A stretch of DNA of 64,000 nucleotides, taken from positions 7,564,001-7,628,000 of the forward strand of contig NZ_JAUSQU010000001.1 of NCBI RefSeq assembly GCF_030811455.1, read 5' to 3'. A program made the translations under genes and the position numbers. Within the stretch, counting starts at the first letter, position 1. Each line of letters begins with the position of its first letter. Of the stretch, positions 33,842 to 42,631 are shown one piece after another. The notes beneath the pieces were generated by a model. That model searched no databases and was not told where the DNA came from. It saw nothing but the letters and a program-made list of their open reading frames with translations. The stretch comes from Streptosporangium lutulentum. Its GTDB lineage: Bacteria; Actinomycetota; Actinomycetes; Streptosporangiales; Streptosporangiaceae.

Positions 33842-35158
33842 TCAGACTGGCTGGGAACGAAGAAACTTTCCGAAATGTGGAACGGTGAAAGCGATCAGCC
33901 CACGCTCGGCGCTGTAGATCAGCCCCTTCTTGATGAGGCTGTCTCGGGCCGGGGAGAGGCTCGACGGTTTGCGGCCGAGGCCGTCGGCCACCTCGGAGGT
34001 GGCCACGGGCTCGTCACCGATGGAGGCCATGGCGTGCATGTAGTCGCGCTCGGCCGGGGTGGCCCGCTCGTAGCGACTGCCGAAGAAGCCGACCGCGAGC
34101 TCCTCCTCCGCCTCCGGCGCGGAGACCCGGATGTCGTCGGCGGTGATCGGACTGCGCAGTGCCAGGTCCCAGGCGACCTTGCCGTAGGCCTGGACGAAGT
34201 AGGGGTAGCCGTCGGCCGCCTCGTAGAGCGCGTCGAGGGCCTCCTGGGTGAATTCCACCCCCTCGCTCTCCGCCGGGGCGATGAGCGCCAGGTCCGCCGC
34301 CTCACGGTCGAGCCGGTCGATCCTGGCATAGCGGAACAGTCGCTCGGAGTAGCTCTTGCTGGCCGACAGCACGCTGGGCAGGTGCGGCAGGCCGGCACCG
34401 ACCACGATCAACGGGCCGCCGCTCTGGGAGAGCTCATGGCAGGCCGCGCAGAGCGCCGAGACGTCGGGGGCCTGCACGTCCTGCATCTCGTCGATGAACA
34501 GCGCGATGCCGACGCCCAGGTCGGTGGCCACCGCGGCGGCGTCGACGAACAACTCGGTGAGGTCGATCTCCAGATCTCCGGAGTCGGCACGGCCCCGCCC
34601 CGCGGGCACGTCGATCGCGGGAGACCAGTGTGAGGTGCCCTTGGCCGCGGACGGATCACGCATCGCGAACGCCTTGAGCACGCCGAGGAACTCCTCGATG
34701 CGCTCGGGCGCCCGATGGCGAGGGGCCAGCTCGCGGATCGCCATGTGAAGGGCCGCGGCCACCGGACGCCGGATCGACTGCTCGGGCCGGGCCTCGATCT
34801 TCCCGGTGCCCCACAGCCGCTGCATGGCCATCGATTTGAAGGTGTTGAGGAGCACGGTCTTGCCCACGCCTCGCAGGCCGGTGACGACCATGCTCCGCTC
34901 CGGGCGCCCTCGGGCCACCCTCTCCAGGACGATCTCGAACTGTTGTAACTCACGGTCGCGCCCAGCGAGCTCTGGGGGACGCTGCCCCGCACCGGGGGCG
35001 TAGGGATTGCGCACGGGGTCCACGCTCTCGGACTTTATGACGGGATATAGCGGCCAACGTAGATTTCCGTAGAAAGCGCTACGGCGTGTCGCGTCATCTT
35101 CGGCGGAAACCCGGGGACGGGGGGCGTGGGCCACCGGCGGAACCGCGAGCATCGCCAT
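33842..35158 (-). CDS. AAA-type ATP-binding protein (ORC/STAND-like)
   Basis: A 438-aa protein from ATG 35158, which has AGAGGGG 7 bp upstream. The N-terminus is proline-rich. Then come a Walker A (VVTGLRGVGKTVLLN), a Walker B (GIALFIDEMQDV), a sensor-like LIVVGAGLP and an arginine region (SERLFRYARIDRL). The C-terminal winged-helix-like part is AERDYMHAMASIGDEPVATSEVADGLGR..LIKKGLIYS. This architecture matches AAA_16/Cdc6-like ATPases of actinobacteria. The role is unknown, with possible ATP-dependent DNA-binding regulation. It stands alone. Confidence 0.85.
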   Translation of the reverse strand: MAMLAVPPVAHAPRPRVSAEDDATRRSAFYGNLRWPLYPVIKSESVDPVRNPYAPGAGQRPPELAGRDRELQQFEIVLERVARGRPERSMVVTGLRGVGKTVLLNTFKSMAMQRLWGTGKIEARPEQSIRRPVAAALHMAIRELAPRHRAPERIEEFLGVLKAFAMRDPSAAKGTSHWSPAIDVPAGRGRADSGDLEIDLTELFVDAAAVATDLGVGIALFIDEMQDVQAPDVSALCAACHELSQSGGPLIVVGAGLPHLPSVLSASKSYSERLFRYARIDRLDREAADLALIAPAESEGVEFTQEALDALYEAADGYPYFVQAYGKVAWDLALRSPITADDIRVSAPEAEEELAVGFFGSRYERATPAERDYMHAMASIGDEPVATSEVADGLGRKPSSLSPARDSLIKKGLIYSAERGLIAFTVPHFGKFLRSQPV

Positions 35159-35374
35159 GACACACCCCTCTACCTGGGCGGACACCGTCCGAACCCGCGT
35201 TCGATCCAACGCCTCCGACTGTAGCGCGGGTTCGAACACAGGAACGATGCTTTTCGAAGAAAGCCTCGATTAAAGAATGGGCACGGGCCGATCAACGCGC
35301 CTGAAATCCGGCCGCAAACCTCCCGAACGGGCGGCGAAGACAGCAACAGGAACGCCTACTAGGGGAGAAACGCC

Positions 35375-35800
35375 TCAGTCACGGACAGCCAGTCCCATCG
35401 AACGCGCCGTACCCGCGATGATCTTCTCGGCCTGGTCCAGGTCGGCGGTGTTGAGGTCGGGCATCTTGGTCCTGGCGACCTCCCGGAGCTGCGCGCGGGT
35501 TATCGTGCCGGCCACTTGGTGACCGGGGCGGGGGCTGCCTCCGTCCAGCCCGATGACCCGGCGGATCAGGGAGGCCGTGGTGGGCGTCTTGACCGCCAGT
35601 TCGAACGAACGATCCTCGAACACCGTGATGGCGACGGGCACGACGAACCCGCGCAGGTCCTGCGTGGCGGCGTTGTACTGCCGGCAGAACTCCATGAGGT
35701 TCAGGCCCAGCGGGCCGAGGTCCTTGCCGACGGTGGCCGGGCTCGCCTCACCGGCCCTGACCTGAAGCTTCGCGACACGGATGATCTTCTTTTTCGACAT
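35375..35800 (-). CDS. Ribosomal protein L11 paralogue
   Basis: A 141-aa L11-family protein. The N-terminal domain (KLQVRAGEASPATVGKDLGPLGLNLMEFCRQYNAAT) is joined to the rRNA-binding C-terminal domain (SFELAVKTPTTASLI..KMPDLNTADLDQAEKIIAGTARSMGL). It is not in a nusG-rplK-rplA context, so it is a second copy. In ordinary L11 the first loop reads A-x-P-A-P-P-V-G, and those prolines contact thiopeptide antibiotics; here it is SPATVG, so the proline pair is gone. It is divergent from a MerR regulator with a dyad operator between them. A conditional, possibly thiopeptide-insensitive L11 is my inference. Confidence 0.9.
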   Translation of the reverse strand: MSKKKIIRVAKLQVRAGEASPATVGKDLGPLGLNLMEFCRQYNAATQDLRGFVVPVAITVFEDRSFELAVKTPTTASLIRRVIGLDGGSPRPGHQVAGTITRAQLREVARTKMPDLNTADLDQAEKIIAGTARSMGLAVRD

Positions 35801-35814
35801 GCCCGCCACGCTAA

Positions 35815-35835
35815 AGTGTCCAGTTACTGGAGACT
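35815..35835. promoter_or_regulatory. MerR-type dyad operator
   Basis: The arms AGTGTCCAG and CTGGAGACT are 3 bp apart and match at 8 of 9 positions. The site lies 15 bp before the L11 paralogue start and 19 bp before merR. Short-spaced dyads of this kind are typical MerR sites. Confidence 0.7.
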
Positions 35836-35854
35836 CAACAGGAATAATCAGGTC

Positions 35855-36757
35855 ATGAACTACACGATCGGGCGGCTCGCCAAGCTCTCCGGGCTGCCGG
35901 TGAAGACGATCCGGTTCTACTCCGACATCGGGGTGCTCCCCGAGCGTGGCCGCACCGCGGCCGGATACCGCGTCTACGGCGACGAGGACCGGGTGCGACT
36001 GGAGCTCGTCCGGGCGCTGCGCGAGATCGGCGTCGACCTGGCGACCATCCGGTCGCTGGGCGACCGCGACCTGCACCAGGTGCTCTCCCTGCACCTGCGT
36101 ACGGTGGAGACGCAGATCAAGTCGCTGCAGCGGACCCGCGCGGTGCTGCGCGCCACGCTGGAGCGCGACGATCCCACCGACGACGACCTGCGCCGGCTCA
36201 ACGCCCTCGGGCGCCTCGGCACGGCGGAGCTGACCTCGCTGGTGAACGACTTCGTCGACGACGTCTCCGACGGAAGGCCCACGCTGGAGAAATGGCTCGG
36301 CGACCTGAGCGCGGCCATGGTGCCCGAGTTGCCCGACGAACCGAGGATCGAGCAGCTCGACGCCTGGCTGGAGCTGACCGAGCTGCTCGCCGACGACGAC
36401 TTCCGTACCTCCCTGCGCGATATGGGCCGCGAGTTCTGGGAGAACGCCGACGAGACCGATCTCGCCGATTGGAACGCGGTCAACGAGCTGGTCATGCGGG
36501 AGGCCCTGGCCGCGGTGGACGACGGCGTGCACCCGGAGTCGGAGGCCGCCGTCCCCATCGTGAGCCGGATCCTCACGCTCCTGGCCGAGTCGCAGGGCCG
36601 TACTCCCGAGGCGGTCGCGCGCGGCTACGCCGAGCACGATCCTCGCGCCACCCGCTACTGGGAGCTGATCGCCGTGATCAACGACATGCCCTGGCCCGTG
36701 GCGCCCACGATCGCGCACGGCTGGATCACCTCGGCGGCGAATTGTCACTTCGGGTAA
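35855..36757 (+). CDS. MerR-family transcriptional regulator
   Basis: A 300-aa protein. The MerR DNA-binding domain (YTIGRLAKLSGLPVKTIRFYSDIGVLPERGRTAAGYRVY) and the linking helix are followed by a large helical C-terminal effector region of about 190 residues (LEKWLGDLSAAMVPEL..DDFRTSLRDMGREFWENADETDLADW..ARGYAEHDPRATRYWELIAVIN). There are no metal-binding Cys clusters, so the ligand is probably organic. It faces the L11 paralogue across a dyad and likely controls it. The start ATG at 35855 has a weak AGGTC site. Confidence 0.9.
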   Translation: MNYTIGRLAKLSGLPVKTIRFYSDIGVLPERGRTAAGYRVYGDEDRVRLELVRALREIGVDLATIRSLGDRDLHQVLSLHLRTVETQIKSLQRTRAVLRATLERDDPTDDDLRRLNALGRLGTAELTSLVNDFVDDVSDGRPTLEKWLGDLSAAMVPELPDEPRIEQLDAWLELTELLADDDFRTSLRDMGREFWENADETDLADWNAVNELVMREALAAVDDGVHPESEAAVPIVSRILTLLAESQGRTPEAVARGYAEHDPRATRYWELIAVINDMPWPVAPTIAHGWITSAANCHFG

Positions 36758-36813
36758 TTGATCAAATACAATAGCGATTTGTCATGTTTGTCAGGTATGG
36801 GGGATGGCAACAG

Positions 36814-37602
36814 ATGAAAAAGTCTCAGCGCGTCATGCACCTGGGGACGACGCTCGTGGTGGCGGCCGGCTGCCTGTCAGGGACCGCGTGCGCCGCGTCC
36901 ACCACGACGCTCGCGCCGCCGTCCGCCTCGGCACTCACCTCGCCGTCCGTCTCGGCACCGGTCTCGCCGTCCGCACCTCCGGCCCCGGCCCCGTCGGCCG
37001 AGCCGACCACCGCGAGCCCCACCCCCACCGGACCGCCGAAGTTCTCCGCCGAGGTCTCCCGGGTCACCCGTAAGCAGCTCCCGTACTCCTGGCGGCCCGG
37101 ATGCCCGGTCCCCGTCGGGGACCTGCGGCTGATCACGATGAGCTACTGGGGCTTCGACGACAAGCCGCACACCGGCGAGATGGTCGTGAACAAGGACGCG
37201 ACCGACGCCGTCATCACGGTCTTCGGGCGCCTGTACGGCTGGCGGTGGCCGATCTACAAGATGCAGCTCGTCGACGCCTACAAGGCCAGCGACTTCGACT
37301 CGATCGACGCCGACAACACCTCGGCCTTCAACTGCCGCCCGGCGGAGGGGTCGAGCAGCTGGTCCGAGCACGCCTACGGCAGGGCCGTCGACCTCAACCC
37401 CCGGGAGAACCCCTACCGCTTCGCGAACGGCACGTTGTCGCACAAGAACGCCCGAAAGTTCGGCACCCGCCCGCTGGACGCGCCCGGTGTGATCAATCCG
37501 GGCGACCGGGTGGTCAAGGCCTTCGCGAAGGTCGGCTGGGGATGGGGAGGCGTCTGGGCGGGGGCCAAGGACTTCCAGCACTTCTCCGAAAGCGGCCGCT
37601 GA
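36814..37602 (+). CDS. Secreted M15-family metallopeptidase (D-Ala-D-Ala carboxypeptidase-like)
   Basis: A 262-aa protein from ATG 36814 (MKKSQRVM). The N-terminal signal sequence ends near a Cys (VVAAGCLSG or GTACA), so it may be a lipoprotein. A low-complexity Ser/Pro/Ala linker (about residues 30-75) leads to the peptidase domain. Zinc ligands are visible as H and D in SEHAYGRAVDLN and H in DFQHFS, with the usual GWGWGGVW before the last His. It acts in the envelope on peptidoglycan stem peptides (family knowledge). Confidence 0.88.
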   Translation: MKKSQRVMHLGTTLVVAAGCLSGTACAASTTTLAPPSASALTSPSVSAPVSPSAPPAPAPSAEPTTASPTPTGPPKFSAEVSRVTRKQLPYSWRPGCPVPVGDLRLITMSYWGFDDKPHTGEMVVNKDATDAVITVFGRLYGWRWPIYKMQLVDAYKASDFDSIDADNTSAFNCRPAEGSSSWSEHAYGRAVDLNPRENPYRFANGTLSHKNARKFGTRPLDAPGVINPGDRVVKAFAKVGWGWGGVWAGAKDFQHFSESGR

Positions 37603-37747
37603 GACCCGCGCGAGCGCTCCTCTCCGCGTCCCTTCGGCCGTCCGCGAACGGCCGGCCGAAGGATCGGCCCGTCCCGGGCCGCCGTACGGCCTGACCTGGG
37701 AGTGACACGTCCACCCGGCCCACCGGCGACTGCCGTACCGTGGCGAG

Positions 37748-38587
37748 ATGGGCAGTGACAAGCTCCTCGGCGAGTTCCTGCGCGCACGACGCGAGGTCAC
37801 CACCCCCGAACAGGCGGGGCTGCCGGACGTCGGTCCCCGCCGGACGCCGGGACTGCGCCGGGAGGAGGTGGCCACGCTGGCCGACGTCAGCACCGACTAC
37901 TACGTCCGTCTGGAGCAGGGACGCGAACACCACCCCTCCGAGCGGGTGCTCGACGCCCTGGTGCGCGTACTGTGCCTCGGGCCCGACGCCGCGGCCCACC
38001 TGTACGAACTCGCCCACCCGGGATCGCGGCAGCGCGGAACGGCGGGCGAACCGGACCGGGTCAGCCCGGCGCTGCTGCGGCTGATGCGGGGCTGGTCGCA
38101 CACCGCGGCGTTCGTGATGGGCCGCTGGCAGGACGTGCTGGCCACCAACCCCCTGGCCGACGCCCTCCACGACGGGCTGGAGTACGCGGACAACCTGCTC
38201 CGGCTGACCTTTCTGAACCCCGAGGCGCGGGTGTTCTACCGTGACTGGGAGCGGGTCGCCCGCTCCAGGGTGGCCCACCTGCGCGCCGCCGCCGGAGCGG
38301 ACCTCGACGACCCCCGGCTGATCGAGCTGGTCGGGGAGCTCTCCCTCATCAGCGAGGACTTCCGGCAGCTGTGGGCGCGCCATGACGTCTTCGGCATCAC
38401 CCGTGAGTCCAGGCGCATCCATCACCGCCAGGTCGGCGATCTGACCCTCACCACCGAGGTGTTCAACGTCGCCGGCACCCCTGACCAGCAACTGGTCGTC
38501 GTGCACACCGAGCCCGCGAGTCCTTCCGAGCGCGCCCTGGCCCTGCTGGCCGGCCTCGCCGTCATGACGCACGACGGCGGTCCCTGA
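37748..38587 (+). CDS. XRE-type regulator with MmyB ligand-binding domain
   Basis: A 279-aa protein. The HTH_31 region (FLRARREVTTPEQAG..RRTPGLRREEVATLADVSTDYYVRLEQGREHHPSERVLDALVRVL) is followed by the MmyB-like domain (MRGWSHTAAFVMGRWQDVLATNPLADAL..FYRDWERVARSRVAHLRAAAG). These proteins are thought to bind fatty-acid-like ligands. The ATG at 37748 is preceded by a GGCGAG-type site. No divergent oxidoreductase, the common target, is adjacent. Confidence 0.93.
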   Translation: MGSDKLLGEFLRARREVTTPEQAGLPDVGPRRTPGLRREEVATLADVSTDYYVRLEQGREHHPSERVLDALVRVLCLGPDAAAHLYELAHPGSRQRGTAGEPDRVSPALLRLMRGWSHTAAFVMGRWQDVLATNPLADALHDGLEYADNLLRLTFLNPEARVFYRDWERVARSRVAHLRAAAGADLDDPRLIELVGELSLISEDFRQLWARHDVFGITRESRRIHHRQVGDLTLTTEVFNVAGTPDQQLVVVHTEPASPSERALALLAGLAVMTHDGGP

Positions 38588-38624
38588 GGCCGGGTCCGCG
38601 TCACCGCTCCCGGAGGAGCCGGCG

Positions 38625-39527
38625 ATGTGCTTTCGCCGTACGGGCCGGTGCATCATGGAGCTCATGGCGGCCAAGGACGGCGACGGGTGGGCCCAGTGTG
38701 ACCGCGGGCATCGGCACTGGGGGGTGCACGGCGCGGCCGGGCTGCTCGCCGTCCACCATGACGCCACGGGGCAGCCTCACATCCTGATGCAGAAGCGCTC
38801 CATGTGGAGCCACCACGGCGGCACCTGGGGCCTGCCGGGCGGTGCCCGCGACAGCCACGAGGACTCCGTCACCTGTGCTCTCCGCGAGGCCCGCGAGGAG
38901 GCCGCCCTGAGCGGCGACGGGCTCCGGATCCAGGGTGTCTACCTCGACGACCACGGCGGCTGGTCCTTCGGGACCGTGATCGCCGAGGCCTCCGGTCTGC
39001 TGCACGCCGTCCCGGCCAACAGCGAGAGCGTCGAGCTGCGCTGGCTCTCTCCCGCGCGGATCGCCGCCAGAACGCTCCACCCCGGTTTCGCCGAGACCTG
39101 GCCGGAGATCAGCCTGGCCCTCGCCCCCTCGCTGGTCGTCCTCGACGTCGCCAACATCGTCGGCGCCCGCGCCGAACACGGATGGTGGAAGGACCGCGCC
39201 GGAGCCGCCGCCAAGCTGATCGCCGAGGTCGACGCCCTCAACCTCGGCGGGCTGCGCGCCGCACCCGATCGGTTTCCCCCCTTGGAGCGGTGGTTCCCCC
39301 GGCTCGCCGCGGTCGTGGAGGGCGCCGCCCGTGACGTCTCCCCGGTGCCCGGCGTCTCCGTCGTCGCCGCCCCCGCGAGCGGGGACGACGCCGTCGTTCA
39401 GGTCGTACGGGACACCCGCGCCTGGGAAGACGTCCTGGTCGTCACCGCCGACCGGGGCCTGCGCGAGCGGGTCACGGAGCTCGGCGCCGCCGTCGTCGGT
39501 CCCCGGTGGCTGCTGTCGCAGCTGTGA
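38625..39527 (+). CDS. NUDIX hydrolase fused to an NYN/PIN-like domain
   Basis: A 300-aa protein; GGAGGAG 6 bp before ATG 38625 decides the start. The Nudix box is G-G-A-R-D-S-H-E-D-S..REAREEA (about residues 75-98), preceded by the MQKRSMWSHHGGTWGLPGG strand and loop. After about residue 165 a second domain begins with LVVLDVANIVGARAEHGWWKDRAGAA and ends with VLVVTADRGLRERV. These spaced acidic residues resemble an NYN/PIN ribonuclease fold. Nucleotide hydrolysis and RNA processing may be coupled; substrates are unknown. Confidence 0.85.
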   Translation: MCFRRTGRCIMELMAAKDGDGWAQCDRGHRHWGVHGAAGLLAVHHDATGQPHILMQKRSMWSHHGGTWGLPGGARDSHEDSVTCALREAREEAALSGDGLRIQGVYLDDHGGWSFGTVIAEASGLLHAVPANSESVELRWLSPARIAARTLHPGFAETWPEISLALAPSLVVLDVANIVGARAEHGWWKDRAGAAAKLIAEVDALNLGGLRAAPDRFPPLERWFPRLAAVVEGAARDVSPVPGVSVVAAPASGDDAVVQVVRDTRAWEDVLVVTADRGLRERVTELGAAVVGPRWLLSQL

Positions 39528-39538
39528 GTGTTCCGCCG

Positions 39539-39556
39539 ATGTTCCACGTGGAACAT
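39539..39556. promoter_or_regulatory. parS-like ParB-binding site
   Basis: The perfect 18-bp palindrome ATGTTCCACGTGGAACAT lies 12 bp after the NUDIX gene. It matches the bacterial parS consensus (core TGTTTCACGTGAAACA) with one symmetrical T-to-C/A-to-G change per arm. Such sites are scattered near oriC. Confidence 0.75.
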
Positions 39557-39687
39557 TCACCCCAGCCGCCACGATCGGGGGCGGGTCCGAGCTTCGAGTC
39601 GATCCGCGTCGCGCCCGGTCCGACGAGGAAGAAGGGCCGGTGGTGCGTCACCCGCACGCGGATCGCCTGCCGCGCCGCCCCGGGAGG

Positions 39688-40497
39688 TCAGACCCTGGAC
39701 GGCTCCGAATCTAAGATCTCCTCCGGTTTCAGGCCGCGGGTGGCCCGGTAGAAAAGCCAGTAGCTCACGGCCGCGACGGCGATGAAGAGCAGCCGGGCGA
39801 GGCTGGGGATGTCGAGCACGAGCAGGCCGTCGTTGAGCGAGTGGAGCACGGCCGCCGTCACGAAGACGCCGACGATGGGAAGCGTGATCACGACGCGGCC
39901 CCTCGCCTCCCAGACCCCGAAGGCGACCGCGCAGATCAGGCCGGTCCAGACAAGGTGGCTGAAAGGGGTGGTGAGACCGCGCAGGAACAGCACCGTACCG
40001 GCGCCGATGACGCCGTCGGCGTGGATGCTCTTCCAGGCGTAGGACATCGACTCCATGATCGCGAATCCGGTCGCACACGACAGGCCCAGCGCGACGCCGG
40101 CGGCCTTGGTCAGGTAGCGGCCGTTGAGCGCGACCACGAGAGGCGGGACGATCTTGGCCGCTTCCTCGATCCACCCGACCCGCAGGATCGTGGGACCGTG
40201 CTTGTCCGGGATGAGAAGCGAGTCGAAGTATCCGCCGAGGATGAGGGCGACGCCCCCGCCGAACAGGAACATCCCTATCAGCGTGGTGCCCGGCACGCTG
40301 TTGCCGATCCCGGTCCGGTCGTGGATGGCGACCAGGAGCGCGGCAGGCCCGGCCGCGGCGCCGTAGAAGAAGGCCGCCGGTAGCACCGCCTGGTTTCCGA
40401 CCACCTGTATGACCGCGATGAGCGCGGCGGACAGCGCGATCATGGCGATCCACACCTTGAACCACCGATGTCGGTAGAACCTCAAATGCTCACGCAT
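39688..40497 (-). CDS. PrsW-family intramembrane metalloprotease
   Basis: A 269-aa polytopic membrane protein (about eight helices) of the PrsW/Abi-like glutamic-type protease group. The conserved motif I reads GWIEEAAKIVPP; later motifs include ATGFAIMESMSYAW, TTPFSHLVWTG and VTAAVLHSLNDGL, supplying the Glu and His residues of the active site. PrsW enzymes cleave anti-sigma factors in some bacteria. The ATG at 40497 is chosen because the upstream extension is hydrophilic and lacks a membrane start. It is not linked to a sigma/anti-sigma pair here. Confidence 0.9.
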   Translation of the reverse strand: MREHLRFYRHRWFKVWIAMIALSAALIAVIQVVGNQAVLPAAFFYGAAAGPAALLVAIHDRTGIGNSVPGTTLIGMFLFGGGVALILGGYFDSLLIPDKHGPTILRVGWIEEAAKIVPPLVVALNGRYLTKAAGVALGLSCATGFAIMESMSYAWKSIHADGVIGAGTVLFLRGLTTPFSHLVWTGLICAVAFGVWEARGRVVITLPIVGVFVTAAVLHSLNDGLLVLDIPSLARLLFIAVAAVSYWLFYRATRGLKPEEILDSEPSRV

Positions 40498-40567
40498 GGG
40501 GAGTTGTTCCCCGATTAAGGTGAGCCAAATTCGGACTAATCGCCTATATTTACATAAAATATGACAT

Positions 40568-41137
40568 TTAGTCGAAAATCGACTCGGCCACAATGACCAC
40601 ACCGATCACCATGAACACCGTCGGCACCAGCCACCTCCCGGACCGCTCGACCAGGGAAATGATCTTCTTGTGCGATCCGAGCCATGAGGCCGCGGCGCAC
40701 CAGAACCCGACCAGCACGGCGAACACCGCCACGGTGACGAGGGTGGGCGCCAGGCCGATCGTGCGGAACATCGGGGTGTAGACGGAGATGTTGTCGGCGC
40801 CGTTGGCGATGGTCACCCCCGCGATCGAGACCACCCCGGAGGCGACCGGTGCCGCCTCGTCGCCGTTTCCTTTCTTGATCAGCCCCCACACCCCCATGCC
40901 GAACGGCACCAGCCCGAGCAGCCCCACCCATCGGTCAGGGACCACGGTCAGCCCGAGGGCCGCCACGGCGGAGACGACCACCAGGACGGCGATCCCCGCG
41001 TACTGGCCGAGGACGATCTGCCAGGGGCGAGGGACCCCGCCCGCCCTGGACGTCAGGAACAGCACCGTCAGAATGATGATGTCGTCCACATTGGTCCCGG
41101 CGAAGACGGCGGCGGCCGTACCGATCGTTTGACCCAC
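40568..41137 (-). CDS. CadD-family cadmium resistance transporter
   Basis: A 189-aa membrane protein of the CadD/LysE-like fold with five or six helices. Motifs: AAAVFAGTNVDDIIILTVLF in helix 1 and GVTIANGADNISVYTPMF in the second half, the two N/D-containing signatures of the family. The GTG start at 41137 is preferred, since the longer frame has an Arg-rich leader that is unlikely to be real. It would export Cd2+ or a related cation across the membrane. It is divergent from the gene at 41285. Confidence 0.9.
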   Translation of the reverse strand: MGQTIGTAAAVFAGTNVDDIIILTVLFLTSRAGGVPRPWQIVLGQYAGIAVLVVVSAVAALGLTVVPDRWVGLLGLVPFGMGVWGLIKKGNGDEAAPVASGVVSIAGVTIANGADNISVYTPMFRTIGLAPTLVTVAVFAVLVGFWCAAASWLGSHKKIISLVERSGRWLVPTVFMVIGVVIVAESIFD

Positions 41138-41284
41138 GGACGCATTATGGAGGCCGGCGTCGCGTGCCCTCCAGTCGCGTCGCGACTCCCGGAGCCGCAC
41201 GCCCTCCACGGCCGCATGGTCAGCAGTGCGCGGCGAGCGTTACGATCATGTTGTCCGTTCCTGTCGGCCCCTCGGAGACCGCAC

Positions 41285-42034
41285 GTGGGCTATTCGCCGC
41301 AGTACGGCCCGCCGTCCCGGGGTGAGACAGGTCGTGGGTTGGCCGCGATACTGGTCATGGTCGTCGGCCTGCTCATCGGAGCCGCCATCATCGTGTTCAC
41401 GGTGCTCAACCCGCCCTCCGCGCCGGCGAGCTCTCCCGCGGCCGACGATGCCGGCCATTCCGAGACCTCGGTCCGTCAGGCCGCCCAGCTGGTGATCGAC
41501 ACCTATTCCAGCGGCTCCTACGGCGAGTTCTGGGACATGTGGACCACGGAGGCCCAGGGACTGATCGCCCGCGAGGAATACGTCAGGCTGTTCCAGCTCT
41601 GCCCCCCACCCGGACCGAGCACCCCGTTCACCATCACCGAGGTCACGGTCACCGGCGACGACGCGGAGGTCCAGACGACCCGGCCGAACGAGACGCTCGC
41701 CTTCCACTTCGTCTTCGAGACCGGTTCGTGGCGATCCGTGCCCTCGCCCACGCTGCGACAGGACTACCAGACCAAGACGGTCGAGCAGATGGTCCAGGAG
41801 CGGCAGGCCGCGGGATCCTGTGGCACGGCCACGGTCACCCCGCCCGCCACCCCGCCGGCCGACGTCGCGACCACCCCGCCTGTCACCCCGCCGACCACCC
41901 CGCCTGTCATTCCGCCCGCCACTCCACCGACCGGTTCGACGCCCGGTTCGACGCCCGGTTCGGCGACCGTCCCATCCGCCACTCCACCGACCGGTTCGGC
42001 GACCATCCCGCCCGTCATCTCGTTCACCGGGTGA
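41285..42034 (+). CDS. Membrane-anchored protein with a Pro/Thr-rich tail
   Basis: A 249-aa protein from GTG 41285, which has GGAG 7 bp upstream. One transmembrane helix (about residues 20-42: LAAILVMVVGLLIGAAIIVF) anchors an extracytoplasmic domain of about 120 residues (VRQAAQLVIDTYSSGSYGEFWDMWTTEAQGLI..ITEVTVTGDDAEVQTTRPNETLAFHFVFE) that resembles NTF2/DUF4878-like folds. The last 75 residues are a Pro/Thr/Ser repeat (TPPATPP, GSTPGSTPG) that probably spans the wall. The repeats are also visible in the DNA. Confidence 0.7.
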   Translation: MGYSPQYGPPSRGETGRGLAAILVMVVGLLIGAAIIVFTVLNPPSAPASSPAADDAGHSETSVRQAAQLVIDTYSSGSYGEFWDMWTTEAQGLIAREEYVRLFQLCPPPGPSTPFTITEVTVTGDDAEVQTTRPNETLAFHFVFETGSWRSVPSPTLRQDYQTKTVEQMVQERQAAGSCGTATVTPPATPPADVATTPPVTPPTTPPVIPPATPPTGSTPGSTPGSATVPSATPPTGSATIPPVISFTG

Positions 42035-42205
42035 TCCCCGGCGCCGGGGCCTTCCAGGACATCCAGGCCCGGTCACGATGCGCGAAGAATCGGCACGCCG
42101 TGAAAGATCGTGAACACCGGTGCCATCTTCGATCGGCGTATTGGTCAATCACAAAGTCATACAAAGGTGCTGCCATCGCCGGAATTCACAGCTACTGTCA
42201 AGCGT

Positions 42206-42628
42206 ATGGCCCACCCCCTGCCGGCCTGGCGAGACGGCACAGGATCGGACACGTCACAGCCGAATGACAAGGATTCCGCCAAGCAGGAATCGACACCGGT
42301 TCCCCTGTGGCTGGCGCACCTCCAGCCCCGAGAAGGACGGGCGGAAATCACCATTCCGAACCCTGACACCTCCATCACGATAGAGCTGGACAGAGCGGAC
42401 TACGAAGCGCTTTCCCGTAAGGCACGACTGAGCGGCAACAAGGTCTCCGACGTGATTCATGCCGCCGTCCAGCGAGAGATCGGCAGCAAACCCCATGTCA
42501 TCACCCTGATGCACCGCTGGAACCTGCACCGGGACGACCTCGACACGGCGGCCGAATCACTCGGAGTCGACCAGTTGTCCGAGGCCGAATGGGGCCAGAT
42601 CGGCATCCGTCATTTCCGGAGGGGCTGA
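42206..42628 (+). CDS. Putative antitoxin, partner of the PIN protein
   Basis: A 140-aa protein from ATG 42206. The middle holds a beta strand followed by two helices (ITIELDRADYEALSRKARLSGNKVSDVIHAAVQREI), like a ribbon-helix-helix DNA-binding unit. The N- and C-terminal parts are hydrophilic. Its stop is 3 bp before the start of the PIN-domain gene, a typical antitoxin-toxin arrangement in which the first protein neutralises the second and represses the operon. The antitoxin call rests on context more than on sequence. Confidence 0.65.
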   Translation: MAHPLPAWRDGTGSDTSQPNDKDSAKQESTPVPLWLAHLQPREGRAEITIPNPDTSITIELDRADYEALSRKARLSGNKVSDVIHAAVQREIGSKPHVITLMHRWNLHRDDLDTAAESLGVDQLSEAEWGQIGIRHFRRG

Positions 42629-42631
42629 AAT

